This document shows positions 27,924 through 37,508 of a stretch of 64,000 nucleotides of DNA, one piece after another (position 1 is the stretch's first letter; each line of letters starts with the position of its first letter). The translations under genes were made by a program, and so were the position numbers. Source of the stretch: Massilia agrisoli (GTDB taxonomy: Bacteria; Pseudomonadota; Gammaproteobacteria; Burkholderiales; Burkholderiaceae_D); contig NZ_JAJHPV010000013.1 in NCBI RefSeq assembly GCF_020831365.1, forward strand, positions 1 through 64,000. Reading direction: 5' to 3'. The notes beneath the pieces were generated by a model. It was not told the DNA's origin and did not search any database. It saw nothing but the letters and a program-made list of their open reading frames with translations.

Positions 27924-29291
27924 CTATGCGGCGGAGCGGAATTCGCGGGTTGGAATGGCCAGGGTAAAGGTGCTGCCGCGGCCGAATTCGCTGGTCAGCG
28001 CCAGGGTTCCGCCCAACAGATTGGCCAGGTTCTGGCACAGGTAAAGGCCGAGGCCGGCGCCTTCGACATTGCGGGTCGAGGTCGAGTCGAGTTGCGAAAA
28101 TGCCTGGAACAGCTTGGCCTGGTCGTCTGGGCGGATGCCGCTGCCGGTGTCCACCACCGCAATCTCGGTCAGCGAGCCGCCGTCCGCCGTGCGTTGCGAC
28201 AGCGAGACCCTGATCGATCCCTGTTCGGTAAATTTGATGGCGTTGTTGATAAGGTTGATCACGATCTGCGTCAGCGCGCGCCGGTCCGACGCGATGATGA
28301 TCGGCGTTTCCGGCAGGTCGAGCGTCAGTGCCAGGCCTTTTTGCGCGGCCAGCGGGCGCAAGGTATCGGCCGTTTCGTTCAGCAGGTTCTGGCAGTGCAC
28401 CCGTTCGGCCGCCAGGGTTACCTTGCCCGATTCGATCTTGGCCACGTCGAGGATGTCATTGATCAGCGAGAGCAGGTGGCGCGCGCTGGTGCGGATCGTG
28501 TTGAGCTGCTTGTCCTGGTCGGCCGTCAGCGGGCCCGCCAGCTTCATCAACAGCGCGCCGGTAAAGCCGATGATCGCGTTGAGCGGCGTGCGCAGTTCAT
28601 GCGACATGTTGGCGATGAAGGCCGACTTCATGCGGCTCGCTTCCGCCAGCTCAAGGTTCTTGTGGGCGATCTCGCGGTTGGTGTTTTCCAGTTCGGATGC
28701 GTGGTGCGCCAGCCGCATGTTCAATTCGATCACCTGGCGTTCGCGCGCCTGCAGCTCGCCATTGACCTGCACGGCCTGTTCGTAAGTCGAAATCAGCAGG
28801 TCGAGGATCTGCTGGCGGCCGGCGTTGATGAAGTGCTTCTGTTCGCCCAGGTACAGCGCCACGCCGACTTCCACGTTCATGTCGCGGCGCAGCGCCTGGT
28901 TGGCCAGCATCTGCCTGATGCGGCTTAACAGGTAGTCTTCGGCATACGGCTTGCGCACGAAATTGTCGGCGCCGCACTCGATGCCGCGGATGATGTCCTT
29001 GGCGTCGTTCAGGGCGGTGACCAGAATGACAGGGATGTCCTGCAGCGCCGGATCGTTCTTAATCGCGCTGCACAGGTCATAGCCGTTCATCTCGGGCATG
29101 ATGATGTCCGACAGGACCAGGTGCGGCTTGCGCTCCCTGATGGCCTCCAGCGCCAGCCTGCCGTTGGCGGCAACCCGCACAAGGTAGGAGCGCGCCTGGA
29201 TCAGCCGGCGCAGGCGTTCGGCCTGGGTCGGGCTGTCCTCGACGATCAGGATTTCAAAAGGCTTGTTATCAATGTCGTGCGTAAGTTCCAA
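27924..29291 (-). CDS. Receiver-domain / histidine-kinase hybrid
   Basis: A 455-residue soluble signalling protein. An N-terminal receiver domain (FEILIVEDSPTQAERL, phospho-acceptor Asp in VLSDIIMPEMNG, Thr in VTALND, Lys in VRKPY) is joined by a coiled coil to a HisKA domain (SAFIANMSHELRTPLNAII) and an ATPase domain with N, G1 (DTGSGI) and G2 (GAGLGLYLCQNLA) boxes. It is probably controlled by phosphorylation of its own receiver. I prefer the TTG at 29291 because AGAGGAG lies eight bases upstream; a GTG eighteen codons earlier (29345) would give a longer form with an atypical leader. Confidence 0.88.
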   Translation of the reverse strand: MELTHDIDNKPFEILIVEDSPTQAERLRRLIQARSYLVRVAANGRLALEAIRERKPHLVLSDIIMPEMNGYDLCSAIKNDPALQDIPVILVTALNDAKDIIRGIECGADNFVRKPYAEDYLLSRIRQMLANQALRRDMNVEVGVALYLGEQKHFINAGRQQILDLLISTYEQAVQVNGELQARERQVIELNMRLAHHASELENTNREIAHKNLELAEASRMKSAFIANMSHELRTPLNAIIGFTGALLMKLAGPLTADQDKQLNTIRTSARHLLSLINDILDVAKIESGKVTLAAERVHCQNLLNETADTLRPLAAQKGLALTLDLPETPIIIASDRRALTQIVINLINNAIKFTEQGSIRVSLSQRTADGGSLTEIAVVDTGSGIRPDDQAKLFQAFSQLDSTSTRNVEGAGLGLYLCQNLANLLGGTLALTSEFGRGSTFTLAIPTREFRSAA

Positions 29292-29427
29292 CGAACCGCT
29301 CCTCTGCGCCAGGCCAGGCGGCGTGCCTGGCCATGTTGTGGCCACGGCTCACGCCGCTTGACCACACACTATATCGAACTGCGCGCACGGTAAAGATGAA
29401 ATTTAGGCTTGCGCAATGTCACATTTT

Positions 29428-30168
29428 TTACGACAGGTGCTCGCCCTGGAAGCCGGCCGCCCGCCACGTCAATACCAGCGTGTCGCGATGGCCGTTGGCG
29501 CCGTCCGGCTGGATCGGCGTCGACTCGTGGATCACGCGCGCGTCGTCGAGCAGCAGCAGGGTCCACGGCTCCAGCATGGTGAAGCGCTTGCCATTCGGGC
29601 CTTCGGCCTGGAACAGGCGCGTTTCGCCGCCCTTGATATGCCTGCGGCCCACCAGCAGCACGGCGACAAAGTCGACGCCGTCGCGGTGCGCGCCTTCAGG
29701 CGTCGGGCGGCCGATGCCCTCCAGGGTATCGATGCGGAACTGGTGCGCTTCCACATACCAGCGGCGCGCTCCCGCGACGCTTGCGCAAACGTCGCCCAGG
29801 CTGAGAAGCAGGCGCTGCCAGCCGGCTTGCGCCACGGTGGCAGGTTCGACAGGTTCGAACAGGCGGTGCATGCCGCCGTGAAGGGCGTTGTACTCCACCG
29901 GCTGCCAGTGGGCGCGATGCGGCGCCTGCGCCAGGCCGGCGCCGTCCTGGATGAAGCATGAGTGGCGGCGGCGGCGATAGCGGCCGCCGTCCTTGAGGTA
30001 GTTATCGAGTTCGAGATTGTCCCAGCTGGCGGAAAGCGCGGCCAGGTCGGCCTCGGAGCAGCCTGCCAGCGCGCACACGTCGGCAGGGCGCAGCACGGCG
30101 TAGCCGTCGTCTTTCAATGCGGCGGACAGCCGCGCGGGATCGGTGTAGGGTGGTTCAACGTAGGTCAT
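29428..30168 (-). CDS. 2-oxoglutarate/Fe(II)-dependent dioxygenase family protein
   Basis: A 246-residue protein with the iron triad H161-x-D163 and H214 (AHRDGVDF; RVIHES) and R228 as the likely 2-oxoglutarate anchor (HRDTLVL). The sequence resembles the 2OG-Fe dioxygenase family of free-amino-acid hydroxylases such as isoleucine dioxygenase, with DGYAVLRPADV near the start and SLGDVCASVAGA in the middle. Such enzymes hydroxylate free amino acids; the substrate is not predictable. It lies alone between a kinase and a TonB receptor on the same strand, 43 bases from the latter's stop. Confidence 0.85.
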   Translation of the reverse strand: MTYVEPPYTDPARLSAALKDDGYAVLRPADVCALAGCSEADLAALSASWDNLELDNYLKDGGRYRRRRHSCFIQDGAGLAQAPHRAHWQPVEYNALHGGMHRLFEPVEPATVAQAGWQRLLLSLGDVCASVAGARRWYVEAHQFRIDTLEGIGRPTPEGAHRDGVDFVAVLLVGRRHIKGGETRLFQAEGPNGKRFTMLEPWTLLLLDDARVIHESTPIQPDGANGHRDTLVLTWRAAGFQGEHLS

Positions 30169-30211
30169 CTTGCAAGCGTACCATTTTTCAGGCTTGCCGG
30201 CGGGGGAGGGC

Positions 30212-32248
30212 CTACCACTGCATGATGGCGGCGAGCCGGAAACTGCGCGGTTCGAGCGGATGGAAGTGCAGGTCGCCGCGCGCTTCGCTTTCGCCCTGCA
30301 GGCGCGACGCGTAGAAGTACGCGATCGCCGCGTCGCGCCGGTCGAGCAGGTTGAAGCCTTCCAGCTCCAGCCGCAGGCGGTTGTTGACGCGGTAGCCGAT
30401 ACGCCCGTTCAGGGTGGTGCTGCCGCCAGTGCGTACGCTGTTGTCCTCAACGAGCGGGCGCGGCCCAGCGTAGCGCAGGTTGGCCGAGCCTGACCATGGG
30501 CCGCGCCAGTCCACCGTGACGCCAAGCTGGCCCACGCCTTCCACGGCGCCGGCGATAAAGTGTTCGCCAGCGGCGGCGCCGCGCGAGCGCGCATGCGCGT
30601 ACGCCAGGTCGAGGTCGACCGACAGCCACTTGACCGGCTTGTAATAGTTCGACCATTCGACGCCGTGGCGCACGCTCGGCAGCCCGGCTTCGGTGGCGCC
30701 TGCGTCGCCCAGGTAGGCCAGCTCAGAGTCGAAGGCCAGCCGATACACGGCCACGCTGGTGTGCAGGCCCGCAGCTGGCTCCAGCCGCAATCCGGCCTCG
30801 ATCCCGCGCGAACGCACCAGGCCGGGCGAACGATCCGCAGGGCCGCCGCTGGCCGGATCGACTGTGGCGGTGGTGCCGCGCGCGTCGTTGCTGTGAAATC
30901 CCGCGCCCACGTTGAAATACAGCTCGGCGCCGGCGCGTGGCGCAAAGGCGATGCTGAGCGAAGGACTGAGCAGGTGGTCGCGGGCGCTGCCCGAGTTCTC
31001 GCGCCGGTCGCTGGCCACCTTGAAGCGGTAGTGATCGCTGCGCACGCCGGCGGTGGTGCGCAACATGCCGCTCCATTGCGTGGCCGCTTCGGCGAACATG
31101 CCGGCGCTGCCTTCGACCACATGGTCTTCGCGTATGACGGAGAGGCGCCTGCGTTCGCGCGTGTTGTGCAGGCCATTGAAGATATTGTCGTTCTGGAGCT
31201 GGAGGCCAGCGGTGAGGTCGGTCGAGCGCAGGCCGCCATGCAGGTGCCAGGTGTGCGTCGCATTCAGGCCGCTGGTGACCCGGCGGTCCGGCTGTGCGAA
31301 CTGGTCGCCGTTGACCGGATCGTTCAGGAAGTAGGTAAAGTTCGAATACAGCTCCGTGCGGTTGCGGATCACGAAGGCGTTGACCTTCGACGCGGAATCG
31401 GCCACGGTCCGGCGCCACGTGCCCGATAGGCTGTAGCGCTGCGCCTGGCCGCCGTCGCTCGGGTCGATGGTGTCGAAGCGGCCGATTGCGCCCGCATCCA
31501 CGGCGCGCTGCGGAACCTGGTCGCTCGCATTCCAGCGGCCGCGATAGGCGATGGCGGCGACGCTGAAACCATTGTTGGCGAATCCGCGGCTGTAGCGCAG
31601 CACGGCGTTGGCCTTGCGGTAGTCCTCCGGTCGCGTAAAAGGTCCGTCCTTGTGCAGCAGCTCCAGCGCATACAGCAGGTTGCCGCCAAATGCTTCGGGC
31701 GACGCTGCCGTCATTGCGCGGCGGTAGCCGCCGTGCCCCGCCGAGACACTGCTGATGGCGCGCGCCAGCCGGTTGGCGTAGGTGACCGCCACGCTGCCGG
31801 CCGACGCAAAGTCGCCTTCGCGCGCGGAGTACGGGCCCTTTTTGTAATCGAGGCGCGCCGCCAGTTCGGGTATCAGGAAATTGAGGTCGGTCCAGCCCTG
31901 GCCGTGCGCATGGCTGCGCTGGTTGACTGGCATGTCGTCGACGGTGGAGCGCAGGTCGGTGCCGTGGTCGAGGTTGAACCCGCGCAGGAAGAACTGGTTG
32001 GCCTTGCCTTCGCCGCTGTGCTGGGTTACCAGCACGCCCGGCGCCGCCTCCAGCAGTTCCCCCGGACGGTAGACGGTACGCGCTTCGAGCTGCTGGCGCG
32101 AGACGCTGCCAGCGCTGGCCGAATCGGCCAGGCCAAGGTCGCTGTCGCGCGCATTGTGGATCAGCACCGAAGGGAGCATCGGGTCAGCCCAGGCGGGCAG
32201 GTGGCAGCACAGGGCGCCGACGGCAACCAGCCGCAGCGTCGTGATCAT
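30212..32248 (-). CDS. TonB-dependent outer-membrane receptor
   Basis: A 678-residue receptor. A signal peptide ends near AWA, then a plug domain (SRQQLEARTVYRPGELLEAAPGVLVTQHSGEGKANQFFLRGFNLDHGTDL) and a beta-barrel, with FEGFNLL-like LEGFNLLDRRDAAIAYFY near the end and a C-terminal aromatic residue (MQW). This subclass shows GFNLDHGTD and SHAHGQGWTDLNFLIPEL, seen in receptors of unknown substrate. Its start overlaps the preceding DUF6702 gene (ATGA), and that in turn follows an M1 peptidase, so it belongs to a three-gene operon suggestive of peptide or metal-peptide handling. Confidence 0.93.
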   Translation of the reverse strand: MITTLRLVAVGALCCHLPAWADPMLPSVLIHNARDSDLGLADSASAGSVSRQQLEARTVYRPGELLEAAPGVLVTQHSGEGKANQFFLRGFNLDHGTDLRSTVDDMPVNQRSHAHGQGWTDLNFLIPELAARLDYKKGPYSAREGDFASAGSVAVTYANRLARAISSVSAGHGGYRRAMTAASPEAFGGNLLYALELLHKDGPFTRPEDYRKANAVLRYSRGFANNGFSVAAIAYRGRWNASDQVPQRAVDAGAIGRFDTIDPSDGGQAQRYSLSGTWRRTVADSASKVNAFVIRNRTELYSNFTYFLNDPVNGDQFAQPDRRVTSGLNATHTWHLHGGLRSTDLTAGLQLQNDNIFNGLHNTRERRRLSVIREDHVVEGSAGMFAEAATQWSGMLRTTAGVRSDHYRFKVASDRRENSGSARDHLLSPSLSIAFAPRAGAELYFNVGAGFHSNDARGTTATVDPASGGPADRSPGLVRSRGIEAGLRLEPAAGLHTSVAVYRLAFDSELAYLGDAGATEAGLPSVRHGVEWSNYYKPVKWLSVDLDLAYAHARSRGAAAGEHFIAGAVEGVGQLGVTVDWRGPWSGSANLRYAGPRPLVEDNSVRTGGSTTLNGRIGYRVNNRLRLELEGFNLLDRRDAAIAYFYASRLQGESEARGDLHFHPLEPRSFRLAAIMQW

Positions 32249-32730
32249 GGGTGCTGGCGGACGCTGTCGCGCTGGAAGGTGAGCGAGCGCACAGCCGCCC
32301 CGGGTCCCAGGTTGATGGTATTGACCTGGTCGGGCAGGAAATCGATCAGCACGTCGTCATGGATGGTGGCGATTTTCTCCAGCGGCGTGGCGTCCAGCTC
32401 CTGGTAGATGATGACGCTTTGCGTATCGACCGCCACGCCGACCCAGCGCAGCGGCAGGCGCGATTTGTCCGGCGCCAGCAGGTAGAAGCGCTGCTCGATG
32501 TACTTGCGTAGGACCGCTTCGTCGTCGGGGTCTTGCAGGTCGAACCGGCGCTGGTACAGGTTCGCCAGCAGCGCTTCGACATCGTGCAGCATGTAGGTGT
32601 GCACGATCTCGGTGCTGCCGGTACGGGCATTGAACGACATGTCGGTGATGCCGGCGTGGTAGCGGTGCGCGTGCGCCGCCGCGCTGATGCAAACCAGCGC
32701 GGCGGCGGCGAGGAACTTCAGGCGGCGCAA
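32245..32730 (-). CDS. DUF6702-type periplasmic protein
   Basis: A 161-residue exported protein with a clear signal (MRRLKFLAAAALVCISAAAHA). The mature part starts HRYHAGITDMSFNARTGSTEIVHTYMLHDVEALL, like DUF6702 proteins, whose role is unknown. A histidine-rich start (HAHRYHAG) may bind metal. It starts seven bases after the M1 peptidase gene ends and overlaps the TonB receptor start, so it is the central gene of the operon. Confidence 0.82.
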   Translation of the reverse strand: MRRLKFLAAAALVCISAAAHAHRYHAGITDMSFNARTGSTEIVHTYMLHDVEALLANLYQRRFDLQDPDDEAVLRKYIEQRFYLLAPDKSRLPLRWVGVAVDTQSVIIYQELDATPLEKIATIHDDVLIDFLPDQVNTINLGPGAAVRSLTFQRDSVRQHP

Positions 32731-32737
32731 GACAGGC

Positions 32738-35125
32738 TCACTCCTTGGCCTTCTCTGGCGCGGCGGCCTTGTCCTGCTCCCTGGCCTTGGTCTTCAACGG
32801 CGTATTGAAGTCCTTCATCATGTCGCCTTCGCCGCGCTTGGTCTTGAACAGCTCCAGGCGCGACGGGGTGACCTTGCGCGGCCATGCGTTGTTGCTCACG
32901 TCGATGTCGGCGGTTTCCCAGTACGGGTCCTGGGTCAGGCCGACCATCGGCTCGTCGGTGACGATCAGCTTGGTGATCTTCTTCGACGACATGCGCCACA
33001 CTTCGGCGGGAATGCGCTCGATGTACTTCTTGCCGCTCTTGAGTTCAACTTCCAGTACCAGCGGCGTGACCAGCCCGCCGACGTTGGTGAAGTCGACCAG
33101 GTACAGGTGCTTGCCCTGCGCGAGCAGCGCTTTCTCCCAGTCCTCCAGCGACTCCATCGTTTCGTTGTACTTGTTGCGGTCCTTGTTGGTGACCGTGAAG
33201 TCGTCGTGCTCGTTGTAGAAGTCCTTCAGCTCCGGCTGCGCATCGACGCGGCGCGGCATGCCCTTGTTGCGCTGGTCGGTGACCGATACCGGCTCTTCGG
33301 CGCGGCGCGCCCGCGCCAGCGCTTTTTCGGTGTCCGGGTTCTTGCTGCTGATGCCGTACTCGGTGATGCCGTCGACGCTGACGTCGACCGGGTCGGTGGT
33401 GTAGAACCAGCCGCGCCAGAACCAGTCGAGGTCCGTGCCCGAGGCATCTTCCATCGTGCGGAAGAAGTCGGCCGGTGTCGGGCGCTTGAACTTCCAGCGC
33501 TGCGCATATTCGCGGAACGCGAAGTCGAACAGCTCGCGGCCCAGCACCGTTTCGCGCAGCACGTTCAGCGCGGCGGCCGGCTTGGCATACGCGTTGTTCC
33601 CGAACTGGAGCAGCGACTCCGAGTTGGTCATGATCGGCACCTGGTTCCGGCTGCGCATGTAGTCGACAATGGCGCGCGGTTCGCCGCGCGACTGCGGATA
33701 GTTCTCTTCCCACGCCTGCTGTGCCATGTACTGCACGAAGGTGTTCAGGCCCTCGTCCATCCAGGTCCACTGGCGCTCGTCGGAGTTGATGATCATCGGG
33801 TAGTAGTTGTGGCCTACCTCGTGGATGATCACGCCGATCAGCCCGTATTTGGTGCGCTTCGAGTAAGTCAGCTCGCCGGTCTTCTTGTCCTTGGTCGGAC
33901 GCGGGCCGTTAAACGAGATCATCGGGTATTCCATGCCGCCCACCGGGCCGTTGACCGAGATCGCGGCAGGGTAGGGGTAGTCCAGCGAATACTTGTTGTA
34001 CTGCTCGATGGTGTGGATGATCGCCTGGGTCGAATACTTTTCCCACAGCGGGTTGCCTTCCTTCGGGTAGTACGACATCGCCATCGTGTTGGTGCCGCCC
34101 TTTTTGTAGCCCTGGGCATCCCAGATGAACTTGCGGCTGGTGGCAAACGCGAAGTCGCGCACGTTCTTTGCCTTGTAGTGCCAGGTCTTGGTGGTGGTGG
34201 CGCGGCTCTTCTCGGCAGCCTCGGCTTCCTTCTGGGTGACGATGATCACCGGCTTGTTGGAGGTGCGCGCGCGCTCCAGGCGTTCGCGCTGTACCGGCGT
34301 GAGGACGGCGCCAGGGTTTTGCAGCTCGCCGGTGGAGGCGACGATGTGGTCGCTTGGCACGGTCAGCTGCACGTCGTAGTCGCCGAATTCGAGGGTGAAC
34401 TCGCCGGCGCCGAGGAACTGCTTGTGCTGCCAGCCGTAGACGTCGTAGTAGGCCGCCATGCGCGGGAACCAGTGGGCGATTTCGAACAGGTCGTTCTTGT
34501 CGTCGTCGAACTTCTCGTAGCCGGTACGCCCGCCCATCACCTTCGCTTCATTGATGTTGTAGCTGAAGTCGATGTTGAACGTGAAGCGCGAGCCCGGCTT
34601 CATCGGCTGCGGCAGGTCGATCCGCATCATGGTCTTGTTGATCGTGTACTTCAAAGGCTGGCCGGAGGCCGTCTTGACGGCGCCGATCTTGAAGCCGCCG
34701 TCGAAGGTGCGGCTCTCCAGGATGCTGCGCATGCCTTCGAACTTCATGCCTTCTTCTTCGCCGCGCGCCTTGGCCCAGGCGTCGCGCGAGGCGACGGTGG
34801 AGGTGCTGCGCGCATCCGAACCGGGATGGAAGATGTTCTGGTCCAGCTGGATCCACAGGTAGGGCAGGCTGTCCGGCGAGTTGTTGTGATAGGTGATGGT
34901 CTCGGTCGCCGAAATCGCGCGATTGGCTTCGTCGAGGCGTGCGCGGATCGTGTAGTCGGCGCGCTGTTGCCAGTACGCGTGGCCGGGAGCGCCCGAGGCG
35001 TTGCGGATGGTGTTCGGCGTCGGCAGCACTTCTTCCAGCTGGCGGAATTTGTCGTCGAACGGTTCGGCCGCGATCGCGGTCATGGAAAGGAACAGCGCCG
35101 CAACGCTGGCTGGCAAACGTCTCAT
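32738..35125 (-). CDS. Secreted M1-family metallopeptidase
   Basis: A 795-residue zinc peptidase with signal peptide (MRRLPASVAALFLSMTAIAA). The zinc site is H435-E436-V-G-H439 with E458 as third ligand (HEVGHNYYPMI ... WMDEGLNTF). GGMEYPMISFNG replaces the GAMEN motif of classical aminopeptidases. Such proteins are periplasmic or cell-surface peptidases. GTG at 35131 is an alternative start two codons upstream. A near-perfect -10 (35140-35145) would place the transcript start within a few bases of either, so the message may be almost leaderless. It is first in the operon with DUF6702 and the TonB receptor. The C-terminal tail is Lys/Ala-rich. Confidence 0.92.
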   Translation of the reverse strand: MRRLPASVAALFLSMTAIAAEPFDDKFRQLEEVLPTPNTIRNASGAPGHAYWQQRADYTIRARLDEANRAISATETITYHNNSPDSLPYLWIQLDQNIFHPGSDARSTSTVASRDAWAKARGEEEGMKFEGMRSILESRTFDGGFKIGAVKTASGQPLKYTINKTMMRIDLPQPMKPGSRFTFNIDFSYNINEAKVMGGRTGYEKFDDDKNDLFEIAHWFPRMAAYYDVYGWQHKQFLGAGEFTLEFGDYDVQLTVPSDHIVASTGELQNPGAVLTPVQRERLERARTSNKPVIIVTQKEAEAAEKSRATTTKTWHYKAKNVRDFAFATSRKFIWDAQGYKKGGTNTMAMSYYPKEGNPLWEKYSTQAIIHTIEQYNKYSLDYPYPAAISVNGPVGGMEYPMISFNGPRPTKDKKTGELTYSKRTKYGLIGVIIHEVGHNYYPMIINSDERQWTWMDEGLNTFVQYMAQQAWEENYPQSRGEPRAIVDYMRSRNQVPIMTNSESLLQFGNNAYAKPAAALNVLRETVLGRELFDFAFREYAQRWKFKRPTPADFFRTMEDASGTDLDWFWRGWFYTTDPVDVSVDGITEYGISSKNPDTEKALARARRAEEPVSVTDQRNKGMPRRVDAQPELKDFYNEHDDFTVTNKDRNKYNETMESLEDWEKALLAQGKHLYLVDFTNVGGLVTPLVLEVELKSGKKYIERIPAEVWRMSSKKITKLIVTDEPMVGLTQDPYWETADIDVSNNAWPRKVTPSRLELFKTKRGEGDMMKDFNTPLKTKAREQDKAAAPEKAKE

Positions 35126-35139
35126 ATTCACCCGTTGTT

Positions 35140-35168
35140 ATTATAGAAAAATGGAAAGTGCATTCTAA
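35140..35168 (-). promoter_or_regulatory. Sigma-70 promoter of the M1-DUF6702-receptor operon
   Basis: Reading the minus strand, TTAGAA (35163-35168), 17 bases, then a perfect TATAAT (35140-35145). The predicted start site is at about 35133, beside the start codon. Confidence 0.5.
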
Positions 35169-35270
35169 TCGTTACTTTTAAGTATTGTTTCGGCGATTTG
35201 TAAAAAAGCTGAAACATGGGCCCAGCCCGGCGGTATGATGGCCGCAAGGGAACTCAAGAGGTAAATACGC

Positions 35271-37478
35271 ATGGAGAAGCGGCAGACGCGCACCTATGGC
35301 TACCTGGCCTTCGCGGTCGGTATTTGCCTCACCGTCTGGACCTGCATCCTGGTCAGTAACGCGCAGGATGCCCGCATCCGCAACAACTTCCAGCGCGACG
35401 TCGACAAGGTCGCCAGCGACACCCGCGTGCGCCTGCAGACCTACTTCGACATGCTCATCAGTATCAAGGGCATGTTCGCCGTCAACGACCAGGTCACCCG
35501 CGCCCAGTTCGCGCAATTTATCGGCGAACTCAATCTCGCCGAGCGCTATCCCGGCTTCCAGGCGATCCAGTTTGTCCGCTACGTGCCGACCGGCCAGCTC
35601 GGGACCTTCAGCGACGCGGTCCGGCGCGATACATCGCTGGTGCCCGGTGGGTACCCAGGCTTTGCGGTGAAGGCGGCGCCCGGCCGGAGCGACCACTACA
35701 TCATCGACTTCAACGAGCCGATGGCGGGCAACGAAATCGCCTTCGGGCTTGACCTTGCCACCCTGCCTGGCCAGCTGGCGGCCGTGGAACGGGGGCGCGA
35801 CACCGGGCTGATCGTCGCCACCGAGCCGATCGCGCTGATCCAGATTGTCGACGGCGGCGCCGGCTTTGTCGCACGCACGCCGGTGTACCGCCAGCACATG
35901 CCGCTCGACACGGTGGAGCAGCGGCGCGCCGCGCTGGTCGGCATGCTGGCGATTGTATTCCGGATGAATAACCTGATGAGCGAGGTGATCGACCCTGCGC
36001 TCGCCAGCCACCTGGCGGTGCGCGTGCATGACGCCGGCATTAACGGCGCCGCTGTCAAACGCCAGCTGATGTACGACAGCACGCGCGCCGGCGTGGGCCT
36101 GGTGCCCGGGCTGGCCCTGGAGAGCACCGTCGACGTCCCGCCGCGCCAGTGGGTGATGAGTTTTAGCGCCGTCAACGGCGCCCGGTACAGCCGCAACGCC
36201 ACCAACGTGATCCTGGCCGGCACCGCGGGATTCATCATCAGCGCGCTGGTTGCGGCCCTGATGATTGCCTCGAGCCGCAGCCGCAACCTGGCGCTGCGCC
36301 TGGCCGTCTCGCTGGACGAACAGCGCGCCTTCCAGGACAGCGCCAGCGTCGGCATTGCCTTGTTCTCGGGCGGCGTGATCGTGCGCTGCAACCGGGGCAT
36401 GGAAGAAATCATGGGATACGACCCGGGCGAGCTGACGGGCAAGCGCACGCGGATCCTCGTGCACGGCGGGCCGAATCCGTTTGGCGGGCGGCCCCAAATG
36501 CCCCGGGTTGAGCTGGAAGCGGAGCTGGTGCGCAAGGACGGCGCGAAGATCTGGTGCCTCATCCACGGCAAGGCCCTGAACCGGACCGACCTGGCCGGCG
36601 GCGGCGTCTGGGTGATCCAGGACATCAGCGACCGCAAACGCACCGAAGCGGCGCTGAAGCAGGCCGAGACCAACCTGATCACTTCCGAAAAGATGGCGTC
36701 GCTCGGCGCCCTGGTTGCGGGTATCGCCCATGAACTGAACACGCCAATCGGCAACAGCCTGCTGACGGCAACGGCGCTGGCCGACATGGCCGCCGAGTTC
36801 GAGGCGCGCTGCGCGGACGGCGCGGTCAAGCGCTCGGCGCTGGAATCGCACCTGGCCGACACCAGGCTGGCATGCGGCATCCTGGCCACCTCGCTGCGCC
36901 GGGCGGGCGACCTGATTACCTCGTTCAAGCAGGTCGCGGTCGACCAGACCAGCGACCAGCGCCGCCGCTTCGACCTGTGCGACGTCGTGCGCGACACGGT
37001 TGCCACGTATTCGGCGCAGTTCAAGCGCGCCAATTGCGAGATGGAGATCGACTCCTGCGACACGCTGGTGATGGATTCGTACCCGGGCAGCGTGGGGCAG
37101 GTGCTGTCGAACCTGATTAACAACGCGCTGCTGCACGCGTTTGAGGGCCAGCGCGCCGGGCGCATCACGGTGCGCGTGCATCCGGTTGGCGACGAGCAGG
37201 TGCTGATTTTGTTTGCCGATAATGGCGCCGGCATGCCGGCGCGGGTGATGCACCAGGTGTTCGATCCCTTCTTTACGACCAAGATGGGGCAGGGTGGCAC
37301 AGGCCTGGGGATGAATATCGTTTATAACATTGTCACCGGCATGCTGGGCGGGACCGTGGAGATCGACTCGGCGCCGGGTAAAGGGACCACTGTCACCATC
37401 AGGGTGCCGAAGCGCGCGCCGGACCGCAGTCCGGCATTAGTGCCTGCCGATGACGCGCAACCGCTGGCCAGCACGTAG
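35271..37478 (+). CDS. CHASE-PAS sensor histidine kinase
   Basis: A 735-residue inner-membrane kinase. TM1 (YGYLAFAVGICLTVWTCILV, residues 9-28) is followed by a CHASE periplasmic sensor of about 250 residues (SIKGMFAVNDQVTRAQFAQFI, YPGFQAIQFVRYVP) and TM2 around 310-335. A PAS domain (FQDSASVGIALFSGGVIVRCN, then YDPGELTGKRT) leads to the kinase core, with H487 in AGIAHELNTPIGN and ATPase boxes NNALLHAFEG, DNGAGMP and GGTGLGMNIVYNIV. CHASE domains bind small extracellular ligands such as cytokinin-like molecules or peptides; the ligand is unknown. AAGAGG precedes the ATG. Its stop codon TAG lies in a family A repeat. Confidence 0.93.
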   Translation: MEKRQTRTYGYLAFAVGICLTVWTCILVSNAQDARIRNNFQRDVDKVASDTRVRLQTYFDMLISIKGMFAVNDQVTRAQFAQFIGELNLAERYPGFQAIQFVRYVPTGQLGTFSDAVRRDTSLVPGGYPGFAVKAAPGRSDHYIIDFNEPMAGNEIAFGLDLATLPGQLAAVERGRDTGLIVATEPIALIQIVDGGAGFVARTPVYRQHMPLDTVEQRRAALVGMLAIVFRMNNLMSEVIDPALASHLAVRVHDAGINGAAVKRQLMYDSTRAGVGLVPGLALESTVDVPPRQWVMSFSAVNGARYSRNATNVILAGTAGFIISALVAALMIASSRSRNLALRLAVSLDEQRAFQDSASVGIALFSGGVIVRCNRGMEEIMGYDPGELTGKRTRILVHGGPNPFGGRPQMPRVELEAELVRKDGAKIWCLIHGKALNRTDLAGGGVWVIQDISDRKRTEAALKQAETNLITSEKMASLGALVAGIAHELNTPIGNSLLTATALADMAAEFEARCADGAVKRSALESHLADTRLACGILATSLRRAGDLITSFKQVAVDQTSDQRRRFDLCDVVRDTVATYSAQFKRANCEMEIDSCDTLVMDSYPGSVGQVLSNLINNALLHAFEGQRAGRITVRVHPVGDEQVLILFADNGAGMPARVMHQVFDPFFTTKMGQGGTGLGMNIVYNIVTGMLGGTVEIDSAPGKGTTVTIRVPKRAPDRSPALVPADDAQPLAST

Positions 37479-37505
37479 GGCGGAGTCGCGTCGCTTATCC
37501 GCCCT
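37477..37505. repeat. REP-like palindrome, degenerate family A copy
   Basis: AGGGCGGA at 37477-37484 pairs with TCCGCCCT at 37498-37505. Two bases of the kinase stop codon lie inside it. It sits between convergent genes. Confidence 0.6.
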
Positions 37506-37508
37506 GCA

